DNA of 64,000 nt. Source: Bog-756 sp963713625 (GTDB lineage Bacteria; Actinomycetota; Acidimicrobiia; Acidimicrobiales; RAAP-2). The notes below the pieces were generated by a model. It searched no databases. It was not told the DNA's origin and was given only the letters and a program-made list of their open reading frames with translations. The position numbers and the translations under genes are program-made. Positions 48,077-56,102 of this stretch are shown here, piece by piece; position 1 is the stretch's first letter; each line of letters starts with the position of its first letter. The stretch is taken from positions 310,001 through 374,000 of the forward strand of contig CAVQMN010000004.1 of the NCBI GenBank assembly GCA_963713625.1, written 5' to 3'.

Positions 48077-48154
48077 CGGGCTGTGGCGCAGCTTGGTTAG
48101 CGCGCTGCGTTCGGGACGCAGAGGTCCCCGGTTCAAATCCGGGCAGCCCGACCA
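48077..48154 (+). tRNA. tRNA-Pro (anticodon CGG), CCA encoded
   Basis: Acceptor CGGGCTG/CAGCCCG, D arm GCGC/GCGC, anticodon stem CTGCG/CGCAG with loop TTCGGGA (anticodon CGG, reading CCG), variable AGGTC, T arm CCCGG-TTCAAAT-CCGGG, discriminator A and an encoded CCA at 48152-48154. Genes beyond it are mostly accessory, but I see no second copy of its 3' end in the window. Confidence 0.97.
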
Positions 48155-48155
48155 C

Positions 48156-48185
48156 GTGCGGTTGACCCCATCGGGTGGGCCGCAC
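48156..48185. terminator. Hairpin after tRNA-Pro
   Basis: GTGCGG (48156-48161) pairs with CCGCAC (48180-48185), and inside it ACCC pairs with GGGT. It begins two bases after the CCA end. It probably ends or processes the tRNA transcript; there is no long T run. Confidence 0.55.
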
Positions 48186-48284
48186 CGGCTACCGCCACAG
48201 AGACGCTGAAGCTGACGGGGACACCCAATCCCGAAAACCCGAGGTTGCCGCGGCGGCGGAGTCCTGCGCCGTGCAGTCGATGAT

Positions 48285-49193
48285 CTACGGCTCGAACAGA
48301 TCGGACCGCTCTTGGAGCACCCTCTTGCGGTCCTCCGCGCCGAGCGCCGCAGGCTCCGTCGAGGCGATGAAGTCGACCAGCGCATCGACAAACTGCTCCG
48401 GAGCCTCGATCTGGGGGAAGTGACCTACGCCCTCGATGATCACCAGCCGGCTCCCCGGAACGGCCTCGTGTGCCGCGTACGCATGGCTCACCGGGATGAT
48501 GTCGTCCCGGTCCCCCCAGACGATCAGAGTCGGCATCGAAGCGGCCAGGTAGAGCCGATCCATGGCGCTGACCGTCTGACCACCGGGGTCAATCACGGAC
48601 TTTATCGTGCAGGCGAAGGCCCGGCGGTTCTCTGCCTCCGCCAGTGACGCGTACGCGCTCCACATTTCGGCAATGCGACCGAGCCGGATACCGCTGTCGT
48701 TGATCCTCCGGAACAGGCTGTCCCCCCAGTCACGGACAAAGCCCGGGAAGATCACCGGCATCACATACTCGCTCCCTGGGTAGGTCATGAACCGAAGCAT
48801 CCAGTTCACTTCTCGCCCCAAGCCGCCACTGTCGACCAGGATCAGCCGCTCACAGAGCTCGGGATGCTGATAGGCGAGCTGCATGGCCACCCCGCCACCG
48901 AAAGACTGACCAACGACGGAGGCTCGGTCGATATCGAGGACCTCGAGCAGGTCGCGGATTCCGCTGGCGAATGCGCCGAGTGAGTAATCTCCGACAGGCT
49001 TTTGGGACTGACCGTGGCCCATGAGGTCGGGCGCGATGACCGTGAAGCGATCAGTCAGGCGCGGGATGACGTCTCGCCAGGTCCGGGAGCTGCCGGCAAT
49101 GCCGTGCAGGAGCAGGAGAGCCGGCCCATCTCCCTCCATCCGGTACGCCACGTCGTGGCCGTGGATCGAGACGTGGTCAAGCTGGTGCTCCAT
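48285..49193 (-). CDS. Alpha/beta hydrolase
   Basis: The intact paralog of the decayed gene at 7865-8487. The 302-residue form from ATG 49193 reads IHGHDVAYRMEGDGPALLLL, HGIAGSSRTWRDV (oxyanion), APDLMGHGQSQKPVGDYSLG, the nucleophile in VVGQSFGGGVAMQL, the acid in VWGDRDDIIPVSH and the His in EGVGHFPQIEAPE, typical of haloalkane-dehalogenase/epoxide-hydrolase/lactonase-like hydrolases. Substrate not known. An earlier GTG (49217) adds only eight residues. It is the first protein gene after tRNA-Pro, in opposite orientation. Confidence 0.88.
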   Translation of the reverse strand: MEHQLDHVSIHGHDVAYRMEGDGPALLLLHGIAGSSRTWRDVIPRLTDRFTVIAPDLMGHGQSQKPVGDYSLGAFASGIRDLLEVLDIDRASVVGQSFGGGVAMQLAYQHPELCERLILVDSGGLGREVNWMLRFMTYPGSEYVMPVIFPGFVRDWGDSLFRRINDSGIRLGRIAEMWSAYASLAEAENRRAFACTIKSVIDPGGQTVSAMDRLYLAASMPTLIVWGDRDDIIPVSHAYAAHEAVPGSRLVIIEGVGHFPQIEAPEQFVDALVDFIASTEPAALGAEDRKRVLQERSDLFEP

Positions 49194-49298
49194 CCCGCCA
49201 TATTGCTCCAACCACACGGTCGGTGTGGTCGCGGCCGATCCGGCCAGGGCCGACTGTCACCGCACCGGGAACCGGCCAGGGATGAGCGGGACGGATCG

Positions 49299-49715
49299 CT
49301 AGGTGAGGGTGAAGCCGAATTCGGGTCCGTGCTCCACCGCAGCAACACAGCTGATTTCGACCACTGCTCCTTCATCGAACAGCTCAGTGACACCGACAGC
49401 CGTCCAAGCCGGATAAGGATCGCTCAGAAACTCACCAGCCACGGCGATGAGTATCTCGGCTTGAGCGTGAAGCTCAACGTGATACGAGCTGAGTTCCACG
49501 ACATCAGCCCAACTCGCACCCCCCGCCGAGAGCGTGGCGGCAATGGCACGAAAGGTCTGGCGGATCTGCGTCTCCGCCTCTGCTGCGAAGTTCCCATCTG
49601 GATTTTCGCCGGTGTGGCCTGTCACATACAATCGATTGCCGTCCCGAACTGCCGCCGGGATATGGGTCGATTCGTAGAAGCCCGCCCAATGTTCCGGCAC
49701 CACGCCATTCCGCAT
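49299..49715 (-). CDS. RidA/YjgF family protein (second copy)
   Basis: A 138-residue member: AAVRDGNRLYVTGHTGENPD, QIRQTFRAIAATLSAGGASWADVVEL, then DPYPAWTAVGVTELFDEGAVVEI, the region where the substrate carboxylate-binding Arg lies in true RidA. Here P-A-W-T-A-V-G-V replaces P-A-R-S/T-x-V, so Arg is lost to Trp and the imine deaminase activity is doubtful. That makes it a Rid-subfamily or pseudoenzyme form, unlike the copy at 34803-35207. ATG 49715 is chosen over 49730 since AAGGAG precedes it. It lies upstream of the hydrolase on the same strand, a gap of 105 bases. Confidence 0.82.
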   Translation of the reverse strand: MRNGVVPEHWAGFYESTHIPAAVRDGNRLYVTGHTGENPDGNFAAEAETQIRQTFRAIAATLSAGGASWADVVELSSYHVELHAQAEILIAVAGEFLSDPYPAWTAVGVTELFDEGAVVEISCVAAVEHGPEFGFTLT

Positions 49716-49963
49716 CGCCACTCCTTCCATCGCCCTCGTCCGCAGGCAACCTCACCCCCCTCAATTATGGCTACTGCTACGTCCCTCGGGGCCGGCGAGA
49801 CTCGTTCGGCTACAAGGCGCAGCCAATGTGGTTTTCGAACTCGATACCTGAGGGCTCGAACGGAGAGTGGTTTGGCAATCGCTCAGAGTGCTTGCACGGC
49901 ACCTTCTCTACGAGTTCGGCTACTTTTCGAACCAGAGGCGGCGGAACGGCGAGGAGGCGGAAG

Positions 49964-51127
49964 GTGGATGCAACCCAAGGCGGCGTCGGACGACCGGCTG
50001 ATACATCCCGGGGTCGATGGCTGCCGGCTTTCTTGTGCGGCGTTCTCGTCGTTGGAGTGTTGGGCGGCGTGGCTCTGCAAGTCGGATCGGCAGAGGCGTC
50101 GACCACTGCCTGGTCCGTCGTTGCCAGCCCCAACCCGAGCGCCGGAGGAATCTTCCTCAACGGTGTCTCGTGCGTGGGTAGCAAGTGGTGCATGGCGGTC
50201 GGCGCAACTTCAACTGGGACGTTGGCCGAATCCTTCAACGGATCGAAGTGGTCGACCGTCCGTAGCCCCAATCCTGCTGGAGGAACCATCCCATCCCTAA
50301 ACGGTGTCTCATGTATCAGCACCTCGCACTGCACGGCCGTGGGTTCGTCGGACATTCCAGGGGGCGTCGAGACCCTCGTCGAGACGTGGAACGGGGCTGT
50401 CTGGAAGATCGTTTCCAGCCCGAATGGTGTCGGCGGCAGGGATGGGCTCAATGGAGTTTCATGTCCGGCGTCGAATCGTTGCACGGCGGTGGGCTACCAG
50501 GCTCTCGGTGGCCACAACGACGAAACCCTTGCCGAGTTCTGGAACGGATCGGACTGGAAGATCGTTCCGACGCCAAGTCCCGAGCAAGATACGGGTGTCC
50601 CCAGTTCGTACCTCCAGAGCGTCTCGTGCGTGGGTGCACGAGACTGCAAGGCGACGGGTAGCTCCGAAATCGGTTCGTTCATCGAGAACTGGAATGGAGC
50701 AAAGTGGACCATTGCCGACAGCCCTGCGGTGGCTCCCTTTGGAGACTCGATGGATATCTCGTGCTCGGGCACGAACAGTTGCCTTGCCGTGGGTGGGACC
50801 TTTGTCGAATCCTGGAATGGGTCTGACTGGACGGAAAAGGCCGCCCCCTCGGGCCGGGACGATCCAAGCTTGGAAGGTGTCTCGTGCGTCAGAACCACCC
50901 TGTGCACGGCGGTGGGGTCGGTGTTCGATGGGACCGACATCCAGACCTTGGTCGAATCATGGAACGGTCATACCTGGTCGAAGCTATCCAGCCCCAACCC
51001 GAGCGGAAGTACGACGAGTCTGTTGCAAGACGTCACCTGTGATGTGGCCGATGTCTGCACCGCAGTCGGATACTCCGCACATGGCTCGACACAGAACGGC
51101 TTGGTCGAGAGCGGCCCCGCCACGTAA
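49964..51127 (+). CDS. Secreted seven-repeat protein, probable beta-propeller with Cys pairs
   Basis: A signal peptide (RWLPAFLCGVLVVGVLGG..., ending about AEA) is followed by seven repeats of roughly 40-50 residues with the pattern L-x-G-V-S-C-x5-C-x-A-V-G, then V-E-x-W-N-G-x-x-W-x-x-V-x-S-P-N-P. Each repeat has two Cys six apart. The first strand, TAWSVVASPNPSAGG, comes before the first Cys unit and would close the last blade, as in seven-bladed propellers. GTG 49964 has GAGGAGG six bases upstream; the frame is open further upstream but with no sign of coding. Similar WNG/SPNP repeats occur in soil actinobacteria; function unknown, perhaps surface binding. Confidence 0.8.
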   Translation: MDATQGGVGRPADTSRGRWLPAFLCGVLVVGVLGGVALQVGSAEASTTAWSVVASPNPSAGGIFLNGVSCVGSKWCMAVGATSTGTLAESFNGSKWSTVRSPNPAGGTIPSLNGVSCISTSHCTAVGSSDIPGGVETLVETWNGAVWKIVSSPNGVGGRDGLNGVSCPASNRCTAVGYQALGGHNDETLAEFWNGSDWKIVPTPSPEQDTGVPSSYLQSVSCVGARDCKATGSSEIGSFIENWNGAKWTIADSPAVAPFGDSMDISCSGTNSCLAVGGTFVESWNGSDWTEKAAPSGRDDPSLEGVSCVRTTLCTAVGSVFDGTDIQTLVESWNGHTWSKLSSPNPSGSTTSLLQDVTCDVADVCTAVGYSAHGSTQNGLVESGPAT

Positions 51128-51270
51128 TCGTGATCTGTCGCCAGACGCCCACGAGAGGGCCTTGCCCTGGGTGCTGAGAGGTTCAACGTGTGCGACGGGA
51201 TCGGTTGGAAGGCGATGTGCCCGAACTTGGTCGAGCTGCCGGCGCACCGCACTCGGAGGACGGGGACGCT

Positions 51271-51897
51271 CTAGACCGGAGAATCCGAGTACACGATGCC
51301 GTTCAGGGAGACGTGCTCCGTCCACCCCTTCCCGTCCCAGTAGCGGAGGTGAAACCGAGATGAAGGATCTGCGAACCAACCTGGTGGTGACAGTCCAGCA
51401 GATGGCGACACGGCATCGGGTCCACACCGGGAGGGAAGATTCTGGGTGGCAAGGAGGAGTGATTGGTAGTCATCTCGCTTCAAGCGAATCAACTCCGAGC
51501 CGATCTGGACTCGCACGTGCCGCTTTCCTTCGAGGTGTTCGTCGAGCGGTCCAAGTGCACCAGGCGGTGCCACGAAGAGGACCCGGCTCGGCTGTCCGTT
51601 CATCATGCTTTCGTGGAGAACGAGAACACCGACAGGGGTAACGGCGATCCCTCGCAGCGGACGGACCAGGTAGTAGACGGCAACAATGAGCAGAACTCCA
51701 GGAATGAGGAACCGGCCCAAAAGGATTTGGACGGCAACAAAGGCCACGGCGTATCCGATCCCGAGATAGAGGAGCGCCTTCGCCGCTCGGGTGTGCCCTT
51801 TTCCACTCCAGTAGCCGACGATCTCTGTGGAGGCTCCGACGACCTTGCGGGCGCTTCCCAGCTTCTTCCTCTGGCTACGAGTCAGATCCTTCGCCAT
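51271..51897 (-). CDS. DUF2510-domain membrane protein
   Basis: A 208-residue protein with two adjacent hydrophobic helices (about residues 43-60 and 62-80: LYLGIGYAVAFVAVQILLG, FLIPGVLLIVAVYYLV), a middle domain and a C-terminal DUF2510 motif, PPGWFADPSSRFHLRYWDG then KGWTEHV, a short W/Y-rich module common in actinobacterial membrane proteins. The N-terminus is basic (MAKDLTRSQRKKLGSARK), so it is inside. Its promoter faces the GntR operon promoter across about 150 bases. Role not known. Confidence 0.8.
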   Translation of the reverse strand: MAKDLTRSQRKKLGSARKVVGASTEIVGYWSGKGHTRAAKALLYLGIGYAVAFVAVQILLGRFLIPGVLLIVAVYYLVRPLRGIAVTPVGVLVLHESMMNGQPSRVLFVAPPGALGPLDEHLEGKRHVRVQIGSELIRLKRDDYQSLLLATQNLPSRCGPDAVSPSAGLSPPGWFADPSSRFHLRYWDGKGWTEHVSLNGIVYSDSPV

Positions 51898-51993
51898 TCC
51901 TTTGGATCGTCAAGATCCGGAAGTGCCTTGAGTACCGGTCGAATAGGGATAGGCCCACTCATACCCCAACGACCCACAGGTCGAACCGCCGGC

Positions 51994-52037
51994 TTGACGG
52001 ATGGGAATCTAGGTGTATATTTAACTAGCTACCTAGT
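51994..52037 (+). promoter_or_regulatory. Sigma-70 promoter with overlapping GntR operator
   Basis: TTGACG (51994-51999), a 16-base gap and TATATT (52016-52021) give a near-consensus promoter. Directly after it ACTAG-CTAC-CTAGT (52024-52037) is a perfect inverted repeat, placed over the start site, where a YtrA-type repressor dimer would block transcription of its own gtrR-ABC operon. The AT-rich site stands out from the high-GC surroundings. Confidence 0.75.
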
Positions 52038-52051
52038 GAATTGGAGCTATC

Positions 52052-52444
52052 GTGATCGACTTTTACTTGGACCAGAAGTCAGGGGTGACCCCCTATCTGC
52101 AATTGGTGCAGCAGGTCCGGCGGGCTATCAAGCTCGGGCTCCTCCACGACGGTGACCAGCTGCCGACCGTCAAGGAAGTCGTGGGGTCAGTCGCCATCAA
52201 TCCCAACACGGTGTCCAAGGCATATCGAGAACTCGAGCACCAGGGGTTGGTCGTTGCTCGGACCGGGGTGGGGACCTTCGTCACCGTCATCCCGGGGAAC
52301 GAACCCGCTACCGGACTCAGTCCTCTGCGGCGTGACCTCCAGCGATGGCTCGTCCGAGCACGGGAGGCAGGTCTCGATGATGAGAGCATCGAAGCTCTGT
52401 TCATCGAGTCCTTTCGGGGCGCCACCGCGGTAGTCACCTCATGA
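52052..52444 (+). CDS. GntR-family regulator, YtrA subfamily
   Basis: A 130-residue repressor with only the winged helix-turn-helix and a short C-terminal helix, as in YtrA. TPYLQLVQQVRRAIKLGLL, DGDQLPTVKEVVGSVAINPNTVSKAYRELEHQG and VVARTGVGTFV are the canonical HTH motifs. It begins with GTG 52052, 15 bases after the operator ACTAG-N4-CTAGT, and overlaps the ABC ATPase start by four bases, so it most likely regulates its own operon. YtrA-type regulators usually respond to cell-wall-active compounds; no inducer can be read here. Confidence 0.9.
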   Translation: MIDFYLDQKSGVTPYLQLVQQVRRAIKLGLLHDGDQLPTVKEVVGSVAINPNTVSKAYRELEHQGLVVARTGVGTFVTVIPGNEPATGLSPLRRDLQRWLVRAREAGLDDESIEALFIESFRGATAVVTS

Positions 52445-53337
52445 CCACCGTCCTCGAGGCGACCGATCTCGGGAAGCGGTATCGCCGCCGGTGGGCACTC
52501 AGCGGATGCACCTTGCGTATCCCAGAAGGCCACGTCGTGGGGATTGTCGGTCCCAATGGTGCCGGGAAATCGACACTGCTGAACCTGGCTGCGGGGCTCT
52601 TGCGTCCAAGCTCGGGAAGGATCTACATCGCGGGCGGGACCCCGGCCCGTGACGCAACTGCGCTGGGCCGAGTTGGCTTCGTCGCCCAAGATCCTCCGGT
52701 CTTCTCTTCCCTGAGCGTCCGCGACCACCTCCGCTTCGGTGCTCGCCTCAACCCGACCTGGGACAACTCGCTGGCCGAACGTCGGATCAACGACCTCGGT
52801 CTCGATCCGAATCAGCGGGCCGGGAAGCTCTCTGGTGGACAACGCTCCCAGCTGGTGCTCACCTTGTCGATCGCCAAGCGCCCGCAGCTGTTGCTCCTCG
52901 ACGAGCCCGTCGCCAGTTTGGACCCCCTGGCCCGCCGCGAATTTCTTCAGGTCCTGATGGAGACGGCCGCCGAACAGGAGGTCAGCATCGTTCTTTCGTC
53001 CCATCTCGTCTCCGACATCGAACGGGTCTGCGACTACCTCATCGTCCTGGCCGACTCACGGGTCCATCTCGCCGGCGAAGTCGAAGAGATCGTCAGCTCG
53101 CATCACCGACTCATCGGACCGCGATGTGATCCCCCGGACTATCCCGCCAACCAGGAAGTGATCGGCGCCCAGCACACCGACAGACAAAGCATCCTCATCG
53201 TGAGGAGCGATGGCCCCGTACTGGAGGCGGCGTGGACCATCGAGCCCATTGGCCTCGAGGATCTCGTGCTGGCCTATATGGCGCGAGGAAAGAATGAACG
53301 CCCCTACCGCGACGCCGACAGCGAGGTGGAACCATGA
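52441..53337 (+). CDS. ABC transporter ATP-binding protein
   Basis: Walker A GPNGAGKSTLLNLAAGLL, Q-loop VAQDPPVF, the signature LSGGQRSQLVLTLSIA, Walker B LLLLDEPVASLD and the H-loop SSHLVSD are all intact in 298 residues. The C-terminal 70 residues are an added domain (LIGPRCDPPDYPANQEVIG...) common in drug or bacteriocin export ATPases. The start ATG 52441 overlaps the GntR stop (ATGA), and its own stop overlaps the permease start. Operon order regulator-ATPase-permease is typical of the Ytr type transporter. Confidence 0.92.
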   Translation: MTTVLEATDLGKRYRRRWALSGCTLRIPEGHVVGIVGPNGAGKSTLLNLAAGLLRPSSGRIYIAGGTPARDATALGRVGFVAQDPPVFSSLSVRDHLRFGARLNPTWDNSLAERRINDLGLDPNQRAGKLSGGQRSQLVLTLSIAKRPQLLLLDEPVASLDPLARREFLQVLMETAAEQEVSIVLSSHLVSDIERVCDYLIVLADSRVHLAGEVEEIVSSHHRLIGPRCDPPDYPANQEVIGAQHTDRQSILIVRSDGPVLEAAWTIEPIGLEDLVLAYMARGKNERPYRDADSEVEP

Positions 53338-54389
53338 TCTGGTTCGCCTGGCGTCAGTTCCGCACGCAAGTGCTCGTCGTCGTTGCCCTCCTCGTCACCT
53401 TGAGCATCGTGCTGGCGGTGAATGGATCTCATCTGCTCCACCTCTACGACACCAGTGTGCTCCCGTGTACCCAGCACAGCGACTGCGGTTCGGTCACCCA
53501 GAACTTCGAGTCTCAGGCGAAATGGAATCACGCACTGGATGTCCTGATGTTGGCCGCCCCCGCCCTCATCGGCATTTTCTGGGGGGCACCGCTCATAGCC
53601 CGAGAGATCGAGACGAGGACCAACCAGCTCGCCTGGACGCAGAGCGTGACCCGGTCGAGCTGGTTCATCGTCAAGGTGGTGTTGGTCGGCAGCGGGACGG
53701 TGATCGCCTCAGGACTGCTCAGCCTGATGATCACGTGGTGGGCCGGACCCTATGACGCCCTCAAGGGCTCCCCTTACTCGGTATTCGACCAGCGAGACAT
53801 CGTTCCGGTCGCCTACGCGCTCTTCGCCTTCGCGCTCGGTGTCACGGCAGGAGTCCTGATCCGCAGAACACTTCCGGCCATGGCCACCACCCTCGCCGTG
53901 TTCGTCGGGGTCCGCATCGGGTTCGGCTCCTGGATTCGACCTCGGCTCATCGCACCGCTGCACGCGACAGGAGTATTCACCATTCCCACTGTCCAGAACG
54001 TTTTCACCGTTCCGTCCAGCGTCGGCCCGAGCGATTGGCTCCTTTCGGAAGAGGTGGTCACATCGACGGGCCGAGTCATCGGTCAGAACGGGGCCATCGG
54101 CCCCAACGGAGCCATCAACTTCACCAACACCGCCAACGGAGGTGTGGCGTTCGACGGGGTCGGCCCGTGCCCGAACCGGTTCCCATCGCTTCGACCGGTT
54201 GGACAATCCACGCCACTGAACACGGCCATGCAACGCTGTGCCGACAGCTTCCACCTGCGCACGATTGTGACCTATCAGCCACAGAGCCGGTATTGGGCCT
54301 TTCAGTGGACCGAGGCGGCGATCTTCGGGGTCGGGACCGTGGCCCTGATTGTCCTGAGTCTCTGGTGGGTCCGCAGGCGCATCGTCTGA
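53334..54389 (+). CDS. ABC transporter permease
   Basis: The membrane partner of the preceding ATPase, 351 residues. Hydrophobic helices occur at about 13-33 (VLVVVALLVTLSIVLAVNG), 68-86, 108-134, 160-180, 186-205 and 325-347 (AAIFGVGTVALIVLSLWWVR), so five to six helices with a large outside loop between about residues 205 and 320. The loop is rich in Asn/Gly (QNGAIGPNGAINFTNTANGG). It starts at ATG 53334, in the ATGA overlap. Function, probably export or import linked to envelope stress, cannot be fixed from sequence. Confidence 0.85.
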   Translation: MIWFAWRQFRTQVLVVVALLVTLSIVLAVNGSHLLHLYDTSVLPCTQHSDCGSVTQNFESQAKWNHALDVLMLAAPALIGIFWGAPLIAREIETRTNQLAWTQSVTRSSWFIVKVVLVGSGTVIASGLLSLMITWWAGPYDALKGSPYSVFDQRDIVPVAYALFAFALGVTAGVLIRRTLPAMATTLAVFVGVRIGFGSWIRPRLIAPLHATGVFTIPTVQNVFTVPSSVGPSDWLLSEEVVTSTGRVIGQNGAIGPNGAINFTNTANGGVAFDGVGPCPNRFPSLRPVGQSTPLNTAMQRCADSFHLRTIVTYQPQSRYWAFQWTEAAIFGVGTVALIVLSLWWVRRRIV

Positions 54390-54409
54390 GTCATCCCGGC
54401 AGAGACAGG

Positions 54410-54898
54410 TCAGCTGGAGGGCGGTTCGACGGCGGCCGCGATTCGTTCCAGGGTTTCGTTCATGGTTTGCTGGTTGCGCGCCGCCCGATCCTTCACGCCT
54501 GTGGCGAACGGAGACATCTGCATACTCAGCCAGCTGCGATGGTCATCCCATCGCTCGATCACTTCGCATCCGTCCGCCGTGGCCTTGAACTCATAGGTCC
54601 ACCGGGCGACCTTGAAGGGTCCGGCCTTCACGTCGAACGCAAACCGCTCGCCTGGTTCGCACGCCGTCACCACGCAGTCTGTCTTCCACGACTTGGAGCC
54701 ACTGTGATTTGTACCTTTGAATCGGGCACCGATCGCAGGCCCGGCCGCGCCACCCACCCATTCGGCGCCGGTGGCCTCCGGAGACCAGCTCCCCATCCGT
54801 GTGACGTCGGCCACGAGGGCCCAAACTTCCTCCGGGCTCGCCGCCATTGTCCGCTCCAGTTGCACCGACCGAGGAGATCTGACGTCCTTGTCTTCCAT
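54410..54898 (-). CDS. SRPBCC (polyketide cyclase/START-like) family protein
   Basis: A 162-residue protein with the helix-grip pattern: VQLERTMAASPEEVWALVAD, MGSWSPEATGAEW, AIGARFKGTNHSG, RFAFDVKAGPFKVARWTYEF and a long C-terminal helix RNQQTMNETLERIAAAV. These proteins bind lipids or hydrophobic ligands in a deep pocket. It is convergent with the ABC operon, 20 bases from its stop. ATG 54898 precedes MEDKDVRSPRSV; there is no strong ribosome binding site. Ligand unknown. Confidence 0.85.
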   Translation of the reverse strand: MEDKDVRSPRSVQLERTMAASPEEVWALVADVTRMGSWSPEATGAEWVGGAAGPAIGARFKGTNHSGSKSWKTDCVVTACEPGERFAFDVKAGPFKVARWTYEFKATADGCEVIERWDDHRSWLSMQMSPFATGVKDRAARNQQTMNETLERIAAAVEPPSS

Positions 54899-55040
54899 GT
54901 CGGCACTCTATGCTCCACCCCCCGAGTGCTCAACCGCCACTGCGCCGGTCCCTGGGGCGGGTACTCGCCCCTCATCCGGTGGTCAGATCCGTCGACATCC
55001 CACTTCATGCGGACGAACCCTGATCGGGCCGGTGCGGGTG

Positions 55041-55670
55041 TCAGCCATACGTCGGATGCTGGGGCCAACCTGGCGGCGAGTCCTCCCAGTCCTCCTGACG
55101 GCCGTAGGGAGCAAGATCGAAGATGTTATTGGCGAACAACAGTCGGTCCACACCACGACCATTGGTGGCATAGGTGCGATACACCTCGTCGCCGTCGGTG
55201 AAGAAGAGACTGAGCATGAAGCCCTGGCTGGCCCCGCAGTCATCGGCGAATGAGGTCCCATGCGAGGAGGCGAACGGGACACTCCAACCCTGGCTGGCCC
55301 AGTACGACTCCATCTGCGCGAGCGGCATGTTCGACACCGTCCGCCAGCTCACACCATTGCGGGCCAGCGCTCCCAGGTCGGTCACGTTCTTGGTGAAATA
55401 CGTGCAACCGGGGCAGAAGGCATCAGGGCCGTTGTCCATGAACTGATAGACGGCCAACTGCTGACGCCCCTCGAAAAAGTCCAACAACCGTCTCGGACCG
55501 TCACCGGTTTCGAAGAGGTACTTCTCGTTGTCGAAGCGGACCATGGGCAGGCGACGTCGCCGGGCGGCAAGGGCGTCAAGGTGACGCGTGGCCTCCTTTT
55601 CGGCAACGAGCAGGTCGTCCCGCTCGCTCTGCCACTCCTCCGCCGACACGACATTCGGCCTGCTGATCAT
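55041..55670 (-). CDS. DUF899-family thioredoxin-like protein
   Basis: The 209-residue product has the family pattern: VSAEEWQSERDDLLVAEKEA, RRRRLPMVRFDNEKYLFET, LAVYQFMDNGPDAFCPGCTY with the Cys-Pro-Gly-Cys pair, then VSWRTVSNMPLAQME, WASQGWSVPFASSHGTSF and a histidine near WPQHPTYG. DUF899 proteins have a thioredoxin fold and uncertain role. ATG 55670, eight bases after GGAGGTAG, is preferred over the open frame to 55934. A very strong hairpin lies 43 bases upstream of this start. Confidence 0.85.
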   Translation of the reverse strand: MISRPNVVSAEEWQSERDDLLVAEKEATRHLDALAARRRRLPMVRFDNEKYLFETGDGPRRLLDFFEGRQQLAVYQFMDNGPDAFCPGCTYFTKNVTDLGALARNGVSWRTVSNMPLAQMESYWASQGWSVPFASSHGTSFADDCGASQGFMLSLFFTDGDEVYRTYATNGRGVDRLLFANNIFDLAPYGRQEDWEDSPPGWPQHPTYG

Positions 55671-56102
55671 GTGACTACCTCCACGTCCTGACCCGGAGCT
55701 CCAACCACCGCTCGGGAGGCGGGTGCTCCCCCGGGCACCATGATAAGCACCCGCCTCCCGGCTCCACCTTGCCGTTGACCGCGCCCCGCCTCGAACCGAC
55801 GGCCGGGCCTGGGCAGGATCGGGTAGTGAGAGACGGGTCCTGGCAAGATTGGCGACGTGGCCGAGGCAGTCGAGGACGGGGGGAACGGTGATGCTCGTCC
55901 GTCCGAGCCCGCCTTTATACAACCGAGCAGTCATCCAACCTTCTGCCCGTCGTCGTCGTGGTCCTGACGTTTGTCTGGACCCGCGCCGACGGTCGACGCG
56001 TCCGGGGCCGCGACGAACGGTCCAAGGGCTTCTCCGGTGGTCGGCGATGACCCGACCGCCGCCATCGGGCCGTCAGGGGGGGTTCCCAGCTCCGGAGGGC
56101 GT
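55671..56102. other. 432-bp intergenic region with a 15-bp perfect hairpin
   Basis: CGGGAGGCGGGTGCT (55713-55727) and AGCACCCGCCTCCCG (55746-55760) make a perfect 15-bp stem around an 18-base loop. It is 43 bases upstream of the DUF899 gene and 343 bases beyond the end of the upstream hydrolase gene, so it is either a terminator for an unmarked transcript, a 5' untranslated-region structure or a mobile palindrome. Other frames in this region have no coding signal. Confidence 0.6.
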
